Shown here: positions 50,795-58,470 of the stretch, one piece after another
How positions within the stretch are numbered: position 1 is the first letter of the stretch
How the letters are laid out: each line of letters begins with the position of its first letter
DNA from: Kribbella sindirgiensis
Lineage (GTDB): Bacteria; Actinomycetota; Actinomycetes; Propionibacteriales; Kribbellaceae
Reading direction: 5' to 3'
Length of the DNA stretch: 64,000 nucleotides
NCBI RefSeq assembly: GCF_004331435.1
Contig: NZ_SJKA01000001.1
Span: 806,001 to 870,000 of the forward strand
Notes under the pieces: generated by a model
The model's database searches: none
What the model was told of the DNA's origin: nothing
Seen by the model: only the letters and a program-made list of their open reading frames with translations
Made by a program: the position numbers and the translations under genes

Positions 50795-51274
50795 GTGTCT
50801 TCGACGTTAGCCGGTGCCTTCGGGGTCGCCGCCCTCTTCGTGGCGGTGCTTGCCCTGGTGTTCGCGATCCAGGCCCTCCGGGCCCGGACGGTCTCGTCGG
50901 ACCAGGTGTCACCCGCCGTACTCCCGGAGCCGGAACCCCAGCCGGCCCAGCCGGAAGCCAAACCCGGCACCGTGAAGTCGGAGCTGCGCAGACTGGGCAA
51001 GGACCTCGAAGTGACCCGCGGCGAGCTCAAGGAGACCCTGCAGCACCTGGCCGTCGTCCGGTACGACGCCTTCGGCGAGACCGGCGGCAAGCTCTCCTGG
51101 TCGATGGCGATCCTCGACGACCACGGTGACGGCGTCATCCTCACCTCGATCAACAGCCGCGCCGACGCCCGCACCTACGCCAAAGAAATCAAGTCCTTCA
51201 CCAGCGAATCCAAACTCTCCCCAGAAGAGGAAGAGGCCCTGGAAACCCTCCGCAAAGAGTCCGAGCAGCCCTAG
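50795..51274 (+). CDS. DUF4446 family protein
   Basis: A 159-aa protein with an N-terminal transmembrane helix (about residues 8-27), a Pro-rich hinge, a helical segment (ELRRLGKDLEVTRGEL) and the DUF4446 core VVRYDAFGETGGKLSWSMAILDDHGDGVILTSINSR. The family is common in Gram-positive bacteria, often close to parB or serS, and has no established function. The GTG at 50795 lies downstream of the larB/DUF4446 divergent palindrome. Its stop overlaps the convergent PAP2-kinase gene by four bases. Confidence 0.88.
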   Translation: MSSTLAGAFGVAALFVAVLALVFAIQALRARTVSSDQVSPAVLPEPEPQPAQPEAKPGTVKSELRRLGKDLEVTRGELKETLQHLAVVRYDAFGETGGKLSWSMAILDDHGDGVILTSINSRADARTYAKEIKSFTSESKLSPEEEEALETLRKESEQP

Positions 51275-52863
51275 CGGCGCTTCGGGACGCGGGCGGTGAG
51301 GGCTCCGGGTTCTATTTCGGTGGTGAGGGAGCGGCCGGGGCCGATGGGGTCGCCGTCCAGCTGGCGTTGCACGTCCACGGCGGCGACCAGTTCGACCTTG
51401 CGGCCGGTGAAGCGTTCCAGGTACATGTCGGTGCGGTTGGTGCGGGTCAGGAGTCGCCAGACGACGATCGGCCACTGGGTCACGCGCCGCGGGGCGATCA
51501 CCACGACGTCCAGGAGCCCGTCGTCGGGGCGGGCGTCGGGGAGCAGCGGGATGTTGGCCTGCAGCATGCCGACGTTGCCGATCACGACCGTCCGGACGCG
51601 GCGTTCGATCGTCTCGGCGTCGTCGATGGTGATCTGGACGCGGACCGACGGGTGGTTGATGTTCTTCGCCGCCGACACCAGGTACGCGGTCCAGCCGATC
51701 TGCTTCTTCAGGTGCGGCGGGGCGTCGGACATGATCGCGGCGTCCAGCCCGAGCCCGGCCATCACCGCGAACCGGTCGGTGTCGAGCTCGTCGCCGTGCA
51801 CTCGGACCAGGTCGATCCGCCGGTCGCGACCCTCGAGGATCCGCTCCAGGGCGTCGTCCAGGTCGAGCGGGATGTGCAGGTTGCGCGCCAGCAGGTTCCC
51901 GGTACCGGCCGGGATCACGCCGACCGGGATGCCGGTGTGCGCGAGCGCCGAGCACACCACCCGGACGGTACCGTCGCCGCCCGCGACCAGGACCAGGTCG
52001 GACTCGTTCTCGATCGCCAGCTTCGCCATCGCGTTCCCGGCGTCGTCGACCCGGGTCTCCAGCCAGAGCGGATCGTCGTACCCGCGGACCGCGAGCGCCC
52101 GCGTCACCTTCCGCCGGAACGCCACGCCGTCGCCGACCTTGATCGGGTTCACGATCACCGCGGCCCGGGGCGGAGCCGTCGTACCGTCGCCGTCCGACGG
52201 GGTACGCCGGCGGCGTCGCCGCAGACCGGGCCGTAGGCCGAACCCGATCGAGGTGGCGGTCAGGATCGCCAGCCCGAGCGCCCACCCGCCGAGCACGTCG
52301 GACACGTAGTGGACGTTCAGCGCGATCCGGTCGGCCGACGCGATCCACACCACCGCGATCACCGGCAGCAGCACCAGCAGCCGGAACCGCCGCCGCCAGC
52401 CCCGCACCGACGGCAGCACGACGCCGAGCGCACCGGCCATCACGAACGCGGCCGTCGCGTGACCGGACACGTACGAGAAGCCGCCGTTCTCGACCAACAT
52501 CAACGCCGGCCGCTCCCGCTCGAAGATCGCCTTGACCGCCTGCACCAGGCCCAGCTCGAGACCGGCGGACGTGATCAGCCACACGGTCAGCAACCGGGCC
52601 CGGCGATGCCACAGGTACGCCGCGACGACCAGGATCACCGCCCGTGACGTCCAGGGCAGTACGACGGCCCCGACCACCTGCCAGAAGTCCACGACGCTCT
52701 CGTGCGCAGCGCCGTACGACGCGGCGCGCGCGGCGACCGACTGGTCCCAGCGGGCCAGCGGCGGCCACTCACCGAACACGAGCACCGTGATCACCGTGAA
52801 CGGCAGCGCACCCAGCACGACCGTGAGCACACGGCCGACCGGACTGGGTGGGTGGTGGTTCAT
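51271..52863 (-). CDS. PAP2 phosphatase fused to diacylglycerol kinase-type lipid kinase
   Basis: A 530-aa bifunctional membrane enzyme. Residues about 20-205 form a PAP2 domain with helices and motifs [22 protein letters not shown] and [13 protein letters not shown], the acid phosphatase triad. Residues about 235-525 form a DAGK_cat/LCB5-type kinase, with [24 protein letters not shown] and [15 protein letters not shown]. Together they may dephosphorylate and rephosphorylate lipid or sphingoid-like substrates on opposite membrane faces. This fusion is found in actinobacteria; the substrate is not established. It is divergent from serS by 94 bp. Confidence 0.92.
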   Translation of the reverse strand: MNHHPPSPVGRVLTVVLGALPFTVITVLVFGEWPPLARWDQSVAARAASYGAAHESVVDFWQVVGAVVLPWTSRAVILVVAAYLWHRRARLLTVWLITSAGLELGLVQAVKAIFERERPALMLVENGGFSYVSGHATAAFVMAGALGVVLPSVRGWRRRFRLLVLLPVIAVVWIASADRIALNVHYVSDVLGGWALGLAILTATSIGFGLRPGLRRRRRRTPSDGDGTTAPPRAAVIVNPIKVGDGVAFRRKVTRALAVRGYDDPLWLETRVDDAGNAMAKLAIENESDLVLVAGGDGTVRVVCSALAHTGIPVGVIPAGTGNLLARNLHIPLDLDDALERILEGRDRRIDLVRVHGDELDTDRFAVMAGLGLDAAIMSDAPPHLKKQIGWTAYLVSAAKNINHPSVRVQITIDDAETIERRVRTVVIGNVGMLQANIPLLPDARPDDGLLDVVVIAPRRVTQWPIVVWRLLTRTNRTDMYLERFTGRKVELVAAVDVQRQLDGDPIGPGRSLTTEIEPGALTARVPKRR

Positions 52864-52957
52864 TGCCCGCTCAGATCCCCCTCAATGGTCACGTGTCCCT
52901 AGACCATCATCCCGAATAGACTTCGCCGGTTCTGACACGCCCCGATACCCTCAGGGT

Positions 52958-54232
52958 GTGATTGACGCGAAACTGCTCCGTGAGACCCCTGATGTCGTGC
53001 GCGCCGCCCTGACCAAGCGTGGCGAGAGTACCGACCTGGTCGACCAGATCCTGGTCGCCGACGGGGAGCGTCGATCGTCCATCTCCGCCTTCGAGGCGCT
53101 CCGGGCCGAGCAGAAGTCGCTCGGCAAGCAGGTCGCCCAGGCCAAGGGCGACGAGCGCACCGCGCTGCTGGAGCGGACCAAGACGCTGGCCACCGAGGTG
53201 AAGGCCAACGAGGCCGCCGCGAACGACGCCGACCGCCGCTTCGACGAGCTCGCGGCCGCCCTGCCGAACCTGGTGTCCGACGAGGCCCCGGTCGGCGGCG
53301 AGGACGACTACGTGGTGGTGGAGGAGGTCGGCAAGCCGCGCGACTTCGCCGCCGAGGGCTTCGAGCCCCGCGACCACCTGGCGCTGGGTGAGCTGCTCGG
53401 CGCCATCGACATGGAGCGCGGCGCGAAGATCAGCGGATCGCGGTTCTACTTCCTCAAGGGCGCCGGGATGCTGCTGCAGCTCGGCATGCTGCAGCTGGCC
53501 GTCCAGCAGGCGGTGGAGAACGGCTTCACCCCGATGATCACGCCGACGCTGGTCAAGCCCGAGGTGATGGGCGGCACCGGCTACCTGTCGGCGCACGACG
53601 ACGTGTACCGGCTCGAGGACCCCGAGCTGTACCTGACCGGTACGTCGGAGGTCGCGCTGGCCGGATACCACATGGACGAGATCCTCGATCTGTCGAACGG
53701 CCCGATCCGGTACGCGGGCTGGTCGTCCTGCTACCGCAAGGAAGCCGGGTCGCACGGGAAGGACACCCGCGGGATCATCCGCGTCCACCAGTTCGACAAG
53801 GTCGAGATGTTCTCCTACTGCAGCCTGGAGGATGCGGCCGCGGAGCACCTGCGGCTGCTGGCCTGGGAGAAGGAGATGCTCGACAAGATGGAGCTGAGCT
53901 ACCGGGTGATCGACACCGCGACCGGTGACCTGGGCGTCTCGGCGTACCGGAAGTTCGACTGCGAGGCGTGGGTGCCGACGCAGGGCCGGTACCGCGAGCT
54001 GACCTCGACGTCGAACTGCACGGACTTCCAGGCCCGCCGCCTGAACATCCGGCATCGCGACGCCGACGGCAAGACGCAGCCGGTCGCGACGCTGAACGGG
54101 ACGCTGGCGACCACCCGCTGGATCGTCGCGATCCTCGAGACCCACCAGCTCGCCGACGGCTCGGTCCGGGTGCCGACCGCGCTGCAGCCGTACGTCGGCG
54201 GCCGCGAGGTCCTCGAACCGGTCGCCAAATGA
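52958..54232 (+). CDS. serS: Seryl-tRNA synthetase
   Basis: A 424-aa class II synthetase that charges tRNA-Ser. The N-terminal coiled-coil arm spans about residues 25-105. Motif 2 is seen as [18 protein letters not shown], with Arg contacting ATP, and motif 3 as [18 protein letters not shown] with its terminal Arg. [15 protein letters not shown] is the conserved serine-binding segment. The start is GTG at 52958 ([21 protein letters not shown] follows, as in other SerRS). ATGA couples it to the HAD phosphatase gene. No tRNA gene lies nearby. Confidence 0.97.
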   Translation: MIDAKLLRETPDVVRAALTKRGESTDLVDQILVADGERRSSISAFEALRAEQKSLGKQVAQAKGDERTALLERTKTLATEVKANEAAANDADRRFDELAAALPNLVSDEAPVGGEDDYVVVEEVGKPRDFAAEGFEPRDHLALGELLGAIDMERGAKISGSRFYFLKGAGMLLQLGMLQLAVQQAVENGFTPMITPTLVKPEVMGGTGYLSAHDDVYRLEDPELYLTGTSEVALAGYHMDEILDLSNGPIRYAGWSSCYRKEAGSHGKDTRGIIRVHQFDKVEMFSYCSLEDAAAEHLRLLAWEKEMLDKMELSYRVIDTATGDLGVSAYRKFDCEAWVPTQGRYRELTSTSNCTDFQARRLNIRHRDADGKTQPVATLNGTLATTRWIVAILETHQLADGSVRVPTALQPYVGGREVLEPVAK

Positions 54233-55023
54233 CGGAAGTACTGCGGCCGACGGCCGTTGCCCTGGACATCGACGGAACGCTGATCGACCACGACGAGGGG
54301 ATGTCGCCCGCGGTCGTCGACGCGGTTCGTCGTGCGGCCGAGCAGGTACCGGTGATCCTGGCCACCGGCCGGGCCTGGTCCACCACCAGGCCGGTGGCCG
54401 AACGGCTCGGCCTGCGGTCCGGCGGATTCGTTGTCTGCAGCAACGGTGCGCGCACGCTGCGCTACCCGGACGGCGAGGTCGTCGACGAGCGGACCTTCGA
54501 CCCGTCGACCGTGATCACGTCGGTACGCCGGTACGCGCCGAACGCCCGGATGGCGGTCGAGGACCAGGACGGCAGCTACCTGGTCACGGCGCCGTTCCCG
54601 GACGGCGACCTCGGCGCGAACGCGCGGATCCGGGTGGTCGGTGACGACGAGCTCGCGCCGCAACCTGTGACCCGGCTGATCATCCGGGACCCGGACCAGT
54701 CCGAAAGTGATTTCGTCCACCTGGCGGAACGCCTCGGCCTGCACGGGGTCAGTTACTTCGTGGGCTGGACCGCGTGGCTGGACATCGCCCCTGAGGGTGT
54801 GGACAAGTCGACCGGCCTGAAGGTTGCGCTGGCTCAGTACGACCTGGATCCGGCGGGTCTGCTGGCGATCGGTGACGGACGCAACGATATCGAGATGCTC
54901 ACCTACGCGGGTCTCGGGATCGCGATGGACTCCGCCCCGGACGAGGTGAAGGTCGCCGCGGACGAGGTCACCAAGTCCGTACAGGACGACGGCGTGGCCG
55001 CCGTACTCAATCGCTGGTTCTGA
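54229..55023 (+). CDS. HAD-superfamily (Cof-type) phosphatase
   Basis: A 264-aa HAD hydrolase with a C2-type cap. Motif I is [10 protein letters not shown] (nucleophile Asp, then general acid Asp), motif [10 protein letters not shown], motif III the Lys in [11 protein letters not shown], motif [13 protein letters not shown]. The fold class dephosphorylates sugar phosphates or similar small molecules. The gene is coupled to serS by ATGA, an arrangement seen in related actinobacteria. Three successive hairpins follow. Confidence 0.93.
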   Translation: MTEVLRPTAVALDIDGTLIDHDEGMSPAVVDAVRRAAEQVPVILATGRAWSTTRPVAERLGLRSGGFVVCSNGARTLRYPDGEVVDERTFDPSTVITSVRRYAPNARMAVEDQDGSYLVTAPFPDGDLGANARIRVVGDDELAPQPVTRLIIRDPDQSESDFVHLAERLGLHGVSYFVGWTAWLDIAPEGVDKSTGLKVALAQYDLDPAGLLAIGDGRNDIEMLTYAGLGIAMDSAPDEVKVAADEVTKSVQDDGVAAVLNRWF

Positions 55024-55030
55024 CGCGAGT

Positions 55031-55124
55031 CCTTTCGGTCAGAACCGAAAGGGTTGACAAACTGGCTTGCCCGAGGCAAGCGAAAGGCCCGGACTCCCTG
55101 TGTTTACAGGGTGTCCGGGCCTTT
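55031..55124. terminator. Three tandem hairpins, last one a strong terminator
   Basis: CCTTTCGGT/ACCGAAAGG (55031-55052), GCTTGCC/GGCAAGC (55065-55081) and AAAGGCCCGGAC...GTCCGGGCCTTT (55083-55124) stand in series between the convergent HAD and WhiB genes. The last has a 12-bp perfect outer stem plus an inner CCTGT/ACAGG stem and ends in TTTT, the clearest intrinsic terminator of the window, usable in both directions. Confidence 0.88.
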
Positions 55125-55162
55125 TCAGACTCCGATAGTCCGCTGGCGGGCCGAGTATCGGG

Positions 55163-55717
55163 TCAGGCGACTCGGCTGCTGCCGGTACGGCGTGGCTGGT
55201 GCTGCTGGTCGACGACGGTGTCGAACGCGTCCAGCACGGCGCCGACCTCTGGGCGCGGCCGCGGCGTCTTGGCTGCCGGGCTCTGACCGCGACGGGCCCG
55301 CCGCAGGTGCCGCTTGACCGTCGACAGCGAGCAGCCCAGCCGCATGGCCAGGGACTCCAGGCTGTCGTTCGGGTACTGCGTGCGCAGTCGCAGGACCTCT
55401 TCGTGGCTCACCGGGCGGCGGGTGCCGCGAGCACCGGCGAGCTGGTCGAAGTCGTCCGCCTGCACCTCGACGTCGAGCAGGTTGCGGATCGAACGCCGTT
55501 GTACAGCAGTGGTTCCGGCGACGAAGCCGCTCACGTCGTGCTCGGCGACGGCGCTGTACAGGCAGTCCGTGAAGAGCGGGCACGACGCGCACAGCGTCTT
55601 GGCCTCGCGGACGAGCTGCTCGTACCGCTCCCTGGTACGACGGGTCGCGGATGCCGGCGGCGGCTCCTCCATCAGGCGGTGCTGAAAGATGTCGGAACGA
55701 GCGATGCAGCCGGTCAT
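55163..55717 (-). CDS. Atypical WhiB-family regulator with C-terminal HTH
   Basis: A 184-aa protein with the four-cysteine iron-sulfur pattern of WhiB proteins: Cys4, then CASCPLFTDC (Cys43, Cys46, Cys52). The usual G-(V/I)-W turn is replaced by GFVAG, so the invariant Trp is missing. The basic segment VQRRSIRNL follows. Residues about 103-142 hold an extra HTH (HEEVLRLRTQYPNDSLESLA, LGCSLSTVKRHLRRAR). The ATG at 55717 follows AGGGAAGGGG. WhiB proteins sense redox or NO and bind sigma factor; this one may bind DNA by itself. Confidence 0.85.
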   Translation of the reverse strand: MTGCIARSDIFQHRLMEEPPPASATRRTRERYEQLVREAKTLCASCPLFTDCLYSAVAEHDVSGFVAGTTAVQRRSIRNLLDVEVQADDFDQLAGARGTRRPVSHEEVLRLRTQYPNDSLESLAMRLGCSLSTVKRHLRRARRGQSPAAKTPRPRPEVGAVLDAFDTVVDQQHQPRRTGSSRVA

Positions 55718-56303
55718 GGCCCCTTCCCTGCTGGAACATGTGTCGACAGCCGCTCGGGAGCTACTGCCCCCCGGCCCCGCTAGATTGGCGCTGTTGACGA
55801 TCATCAAGGCTCCCCAAGTATCAAGACCCGAATGAACGAACGGTGAACGACGTTCGTCCGCACGGATCCGCTAGCTGATGGACCTGCGCAACGTGCCGGC
55901 CCACCGTGTCGTCCCGGGCGCGGGACGCACCGATCCATAACTGTTGACGCCACCGCCGCGGTTTTGGTTGCAGCCAATTCCACAACAGTTGTTCGGCGTT
56001 TCTGTGTGCTTCTGGAGGTGGGGCGGAATCAGTCGCGCTGATCCAGAACACGCCTACGACGCGAACGAACAGCCCCCGGTTCCCCACCAGACCACCGCAC
56101 TAAATCACGGGCCCGCCGGGTGGCGCAGGGGAACTTGCTGCCTTTGCAGCATCCTGCCGTAACGGTCTGATGACGTTGTCAAAAGCTCAATCAGATAAGT
56201 CAAAAAGACTTGAAACCGACGTCCGACCGCTTGCGCCCGGGGCCCTTGGAAGGGTAGTGCGCGACCAGCTCAGGCCACGGCGCTGTGGCGATATCGTTAC
56301 CCG
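55718..56303. other. 586-bp intergenic region without a supported gene
   Basis: This gap separates the divergent WhiB and HAD genes. Near the WhiB start lie GAACG-A-CGTTC (55846-55856) and ACGAACG/CGTTCGT (55837-55858). Mid-way AACTGTTG (55939-55946) faces CAACAGTT (55983-55990). Towards the HAD start an AT-rich stretch (56170-56215) with AAGTC-AAAAA-GACTT (56197-56211) may hold a promoter. A minus-strand open frame over 55821-56087 has no coding character. A small RNA cannot be excluded. Confidence 0.6.
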
Positions 56304-57113
56304 GTGACGGTTCCGCGAAACCCCCGCCTGATAGCAACCGATCTCGACGGGACGCTCGTCCGCAGTGACGGCACCGTGTCCGACCGGACCCGCGCCGCGG
56401 TGCTCGCGGCTCAGACGGCCGGAAGTGTTTTCGTGATGGTCACTGCCCGGCCACCTCGCTGGCTGCACGACCTGTCGCACCTGGTCGGCGACCACGGTGT
56501 CGCGATTGTTGCCAACGGCTCCATTTTGTACGACGTCCTGCGCCGTAAGGCGATTCGGGCCCGGTTGATCGAGCCCACGATCGCCCTCGAGGTGGCGCAG
56601 GCGATCCGCGCGGCGATCCCCGACGTACAGTTCGCCATCGAGCGACCGGACCGCTACGGACAGGAACCGGTCTACCTGAATCGCTGGCCGAAACCGGACG
56701 ACACGTTGATCGCCGCGATCGAGGAACTCCTTGCGGAGCCGGCCGCAAAGCTGCTCGTCCGGCATCCGAGCCTGCACTCCGACGAGCTGCTCGGGCTGGT
56801 GAATCCGTTGGTGGGCCAACGAGTGACGGCCAGTCACAGTGGAGGTCACGGTTTGGTGGAGATTTCGGCGAGCGGGGTCTCGAAGGCCACGATGCTGGCC
56901 GATTTCGCCGCCACACAAGGGATCTCGGCTGCTGAGACGATCGCGTTCGGTGACTCGGTCAACGATCTGCCGATGCTCGCCTGGGCCGGAACGTCGTACG
57001 GCGTCGCGAACGCGCACCCCGAAGTCCTCGCGGTGGTGGACGAAATCGCCCCCACAAACGACGAGGACGGCGTCGCCGCCGTCCTCGAGGGGTTCTTCCA
57101 GCCTTTGAAATAA
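56304..57113 (+). CDS. HAD-superfamily (Cof-type) phosphatase
   Basis: A 269-aa HAD hydrolase, the second in the window. Motif I is IATDLDGTLVRSD, motif II MVTARPPRW, motif III Lys in SGVSKATML, and motif IV FGDSVNDLPML. The C2 cap occupies about residues 85-190. Start GTG at 56304. It is preceded by an AT-rich promoter region and converges with the proteasome activator gene, the stops being four bases apart. Family activity: phosphatase on sugar phosphates, FMN or PLP; the substrate is not predictable here. Confidence 0.92.
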   Translation: MTVPRNPRLIATDLDGTLVRSDGTVSDRTRAAVLAAQTAGSVFVMVTARPPRWLHDLSHLVGDHGVAIVANGSILYDVLRRKAIRARLIEPTIALEVAQAIRAAIPDVQFAIERPDRYGQEPVYLNRWPKPDDTLIAAIEELLAEPAAKLLVRHPSLHSDELLGLVNPLVGQRVTASHSGGHGLVEISASGVSKATMLADFAATQGISAAETIAFGDSVNDLPMLAWAGTSYGVANAHPEVLAVVDEIAPTNDEDGVAAVLEGFFQPLK

Positions 57114-57117
57114 GGCG

Positions 57118-57723
57118 TTACAAGTACATCCCGCCGCTGCCCGGGCCGTCGGTGTTGCCGGCCTGCGGTGCGCCTGGGAAGCCCGGGTGCTCTTCGCCGG
57201 GCAGCTGCTGGCCGCCCGGCAGCGCGCGACGCATCTGCTCGAGCTGCTGACGCGCGGCCATCTGCTGCGCGAACAGTGCCGTCTGAATGCCGTGGAACAA
57301 GCCTTCCAGCCAGCCCACCAGCTGCGCCTGCGCGATCCGCAGCTCGGCGTCGGTCGGTGTGCTGTCGTCGGTGAAGTCGAGGCTGAGACGCTCCAGCTCC
57401 TCGACCAGTTCCGGTGCGAGGCCGCTCTCGAGTTCCTTGATCGAGGCCTCGTGGATCGCCCGCAGCCGCGCCCGGGAGGCTTCGTCGAGCGGCGCCGACT
57501 TCACCTCTTCCAGCAGTTGCCGGATCATGTTCGCGACCCGCATCACCTTCGCCGGCTGCTCGACCAGTTCGGTCACCGAGCGCGGTTCGTCGTCCTGTTC
57601 GTCGTCGGAGCGCGGCGGTCCCTCGACGGCCATGCCGTCCGGCCCGACGATCAGCACCTTGCCGTCTTCGGTGCGCGCACCGGCCATCGGAACTTCCTGG
57701 CCCTCGCTGCTGCTCTCGCTCAT
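57118..57723 (-). CDS. bpa: Bacterial proteasome activator (Bpa/PafE family)
   Basis: A 201-aa protein. The core (about residues 45-165) is the helical DUF2587 domain: SVTELVEQPAKVMRVANMIRQLLEEVKSAPLDE (in parts VTELVEQPAKVMRV, MIRQLLEEVKSAPLDE), LRAIHEASIKELESGLAPEL and QAQLVGWLEGLFHGIQTALFAQQM. The extreme C-terminus is GMYL, matching the GQYL tail by which Bpa docks on 20S proteasomes and opens the gate. It is ATP-independent and degrades unfolded proteins. The proteasome core genes are not in the window. Confidence 0.93.
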   Translation of the reverse strand: MSESSSEGQEVPMAGARTEDGKVLIVGPDGMAVEGPPRSDDEQDDEPRSVTELVEQPAKVMRVANMIRQLLEEVKSAPLDEASRARLRAIHEASIKELESGLAPELVEELERLSLDFTDDSTPTDAELRIAQAQLVGWLEGLFHGIQTALFAQQMAARQQLEQMRRALPGGQQLPGEEHPGFPGAPQAGNTDGPGSGGMYL

Positions 57724-57743
57724 CTCCCCATCCTAGGCCGGGG

Positions 57744-58274
57744 TCACAGAGCGCGGGCGCGGTGGCGGCGTACGGCGTCCCGGTTGGCGCAGGCGGGGCT
57801 GCAATAGCGCTGGCGTCCGGTGCGGGAGAGGTCGGCGTACACGTTGCCGCAGCCTTCGGTGGCGCACCGGCCGAGCCGCGTGATGCCACGGCCGGCCAGG
57901 TGCAACGCCGTACCGGTGCTGATCAGTGTCGCGACCAGTCGCCCGACCGGAACGTTGTCCGGCCGGTAGTGCATGTGCCAGCCGTCGCCGGCGTGGTTGG
58001 TGAGCCGCGGATGCTCGGTGTACTTCGCGAGCATCGCGTTCACCAGGTCGACCCGCGACTGTTCGTCCGGTGCGTCCACCACCAGCAGCCACTCGTCGAG
58101 CGCGGTGCGTACGGCGGCCAGGTCCGCGGCGGTGACGTTTCGCTCACGGACCAGGCGGCTCTCGACGCCGCTCTCCTCGCACCGCTCGGCCAGCTCGTCC
58201 GGCGTGGTCGCCGGTCGGGTCACCAGATTCACCGCGAGCAGAACCGCGTCCGCGCCGTAAGGGTTGAGATGCAT
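57744..58274 (-). CDS. CGNR zinc finger / ABATE domain protein
   Basis: A 176-aa likely transcriptional regulator. The N-terminal ABATE domain (about residues 1-120) is followed by a CGNR zinc finger, CATEGCGNVYADLSRTGRQRYCSPACANRDAVRRHRAR (the motif is C-x4-C-G-x-x-Y then R-x-Y-C-x3-C-x-N-R). Such proteins are thought to bind DNA in stress or metabolic control. The ATG at 58274 is part of a small palindrome TAATG-C-CATTA (58274-58284). It is divergent from a 56-aa gene by 25 bp. Confidence 0.88.
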   Translation of the reverse strand: MHLNPYGADAVLLAVNLVTRPATTPDELAERCEESGVESRLVRERNVTAADLAAVRTALDEWLLVVDAPDEQSRVDLVNAMLAKYTEHPRLTNHAGDGWHMHYRPDNVPVGRLVATLISTGTALHLAGRGITRLGRCATEGCGNVYADLSRTGRQRYCSPACANRDAVRRHRARAL

Positions 58275-58284
58275 AATGCCATTA
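58274..58284. promoter_or_regulatory. Short palindrome at CGNR gene start
   Basis: TAATG-C-CATTA is a perfect dyad that includes the A of the CGNR gene ATG and lies 16 bp from the divergent 56-aa gene. It may be an autoregulatory site. Confidence 0.35.
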
Positions 58285-58299
58285 CATCACGATGGATCC

Positions 58300-58470
58300 A
58301 TGACCGACCTCCATCGCCACCGCTGGTCCCCGATCTCCAGCCACCACGTCAGCGAAGGCCTCGTCGTGTACCAGCGGTGTGCCTGCGGCCAATGGCGCAT
58401 CACAAGCACACCGCCGTACGCCGTCGCCCACCCCGAAATCGCCCTAATCGATGCGGCTGACCATCGGTAG
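58300..58470 (+). CDS. Small (56-aa) His- and Cys-containing protein
   Basis: A 56-aa protein opening MTDLHRHRWSPISSHHVSEG and continuing VVYQRCACGQWRI. The H-R-H-x-W start and R-C-A-C-G-x-W segment resemble the single-sheet zinc-binding small proteins conserved near CGNR or PadR regulators in Kribbella-like genomes; this is from recollection and uncertain. Two cysteines and several histidines could bind a metal. The ATG at 58300 lies in the divergent gap. The 3' end overlaps the convergent ABC permease gene by 27 bases. Confidence 0.6.
   Translation: MTDLHRHRWSPISSHHVSEGLVVYQRCACGQWRITSTPPYAVAHPEIALIDAADHR

Noticed and set aside
55846..55856. GAACG-A-CGTTC near the WhiB start as a LexA box
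   Set aside because: Spacing between GAAC and GTTC is three bases rather than the four of the actinobacterial SOS box.
55821..56087. 88-codon minus-strand frame in the WhiB/HAD gap
   Set aside because: No ribosome site, no domain and non-coding composition.
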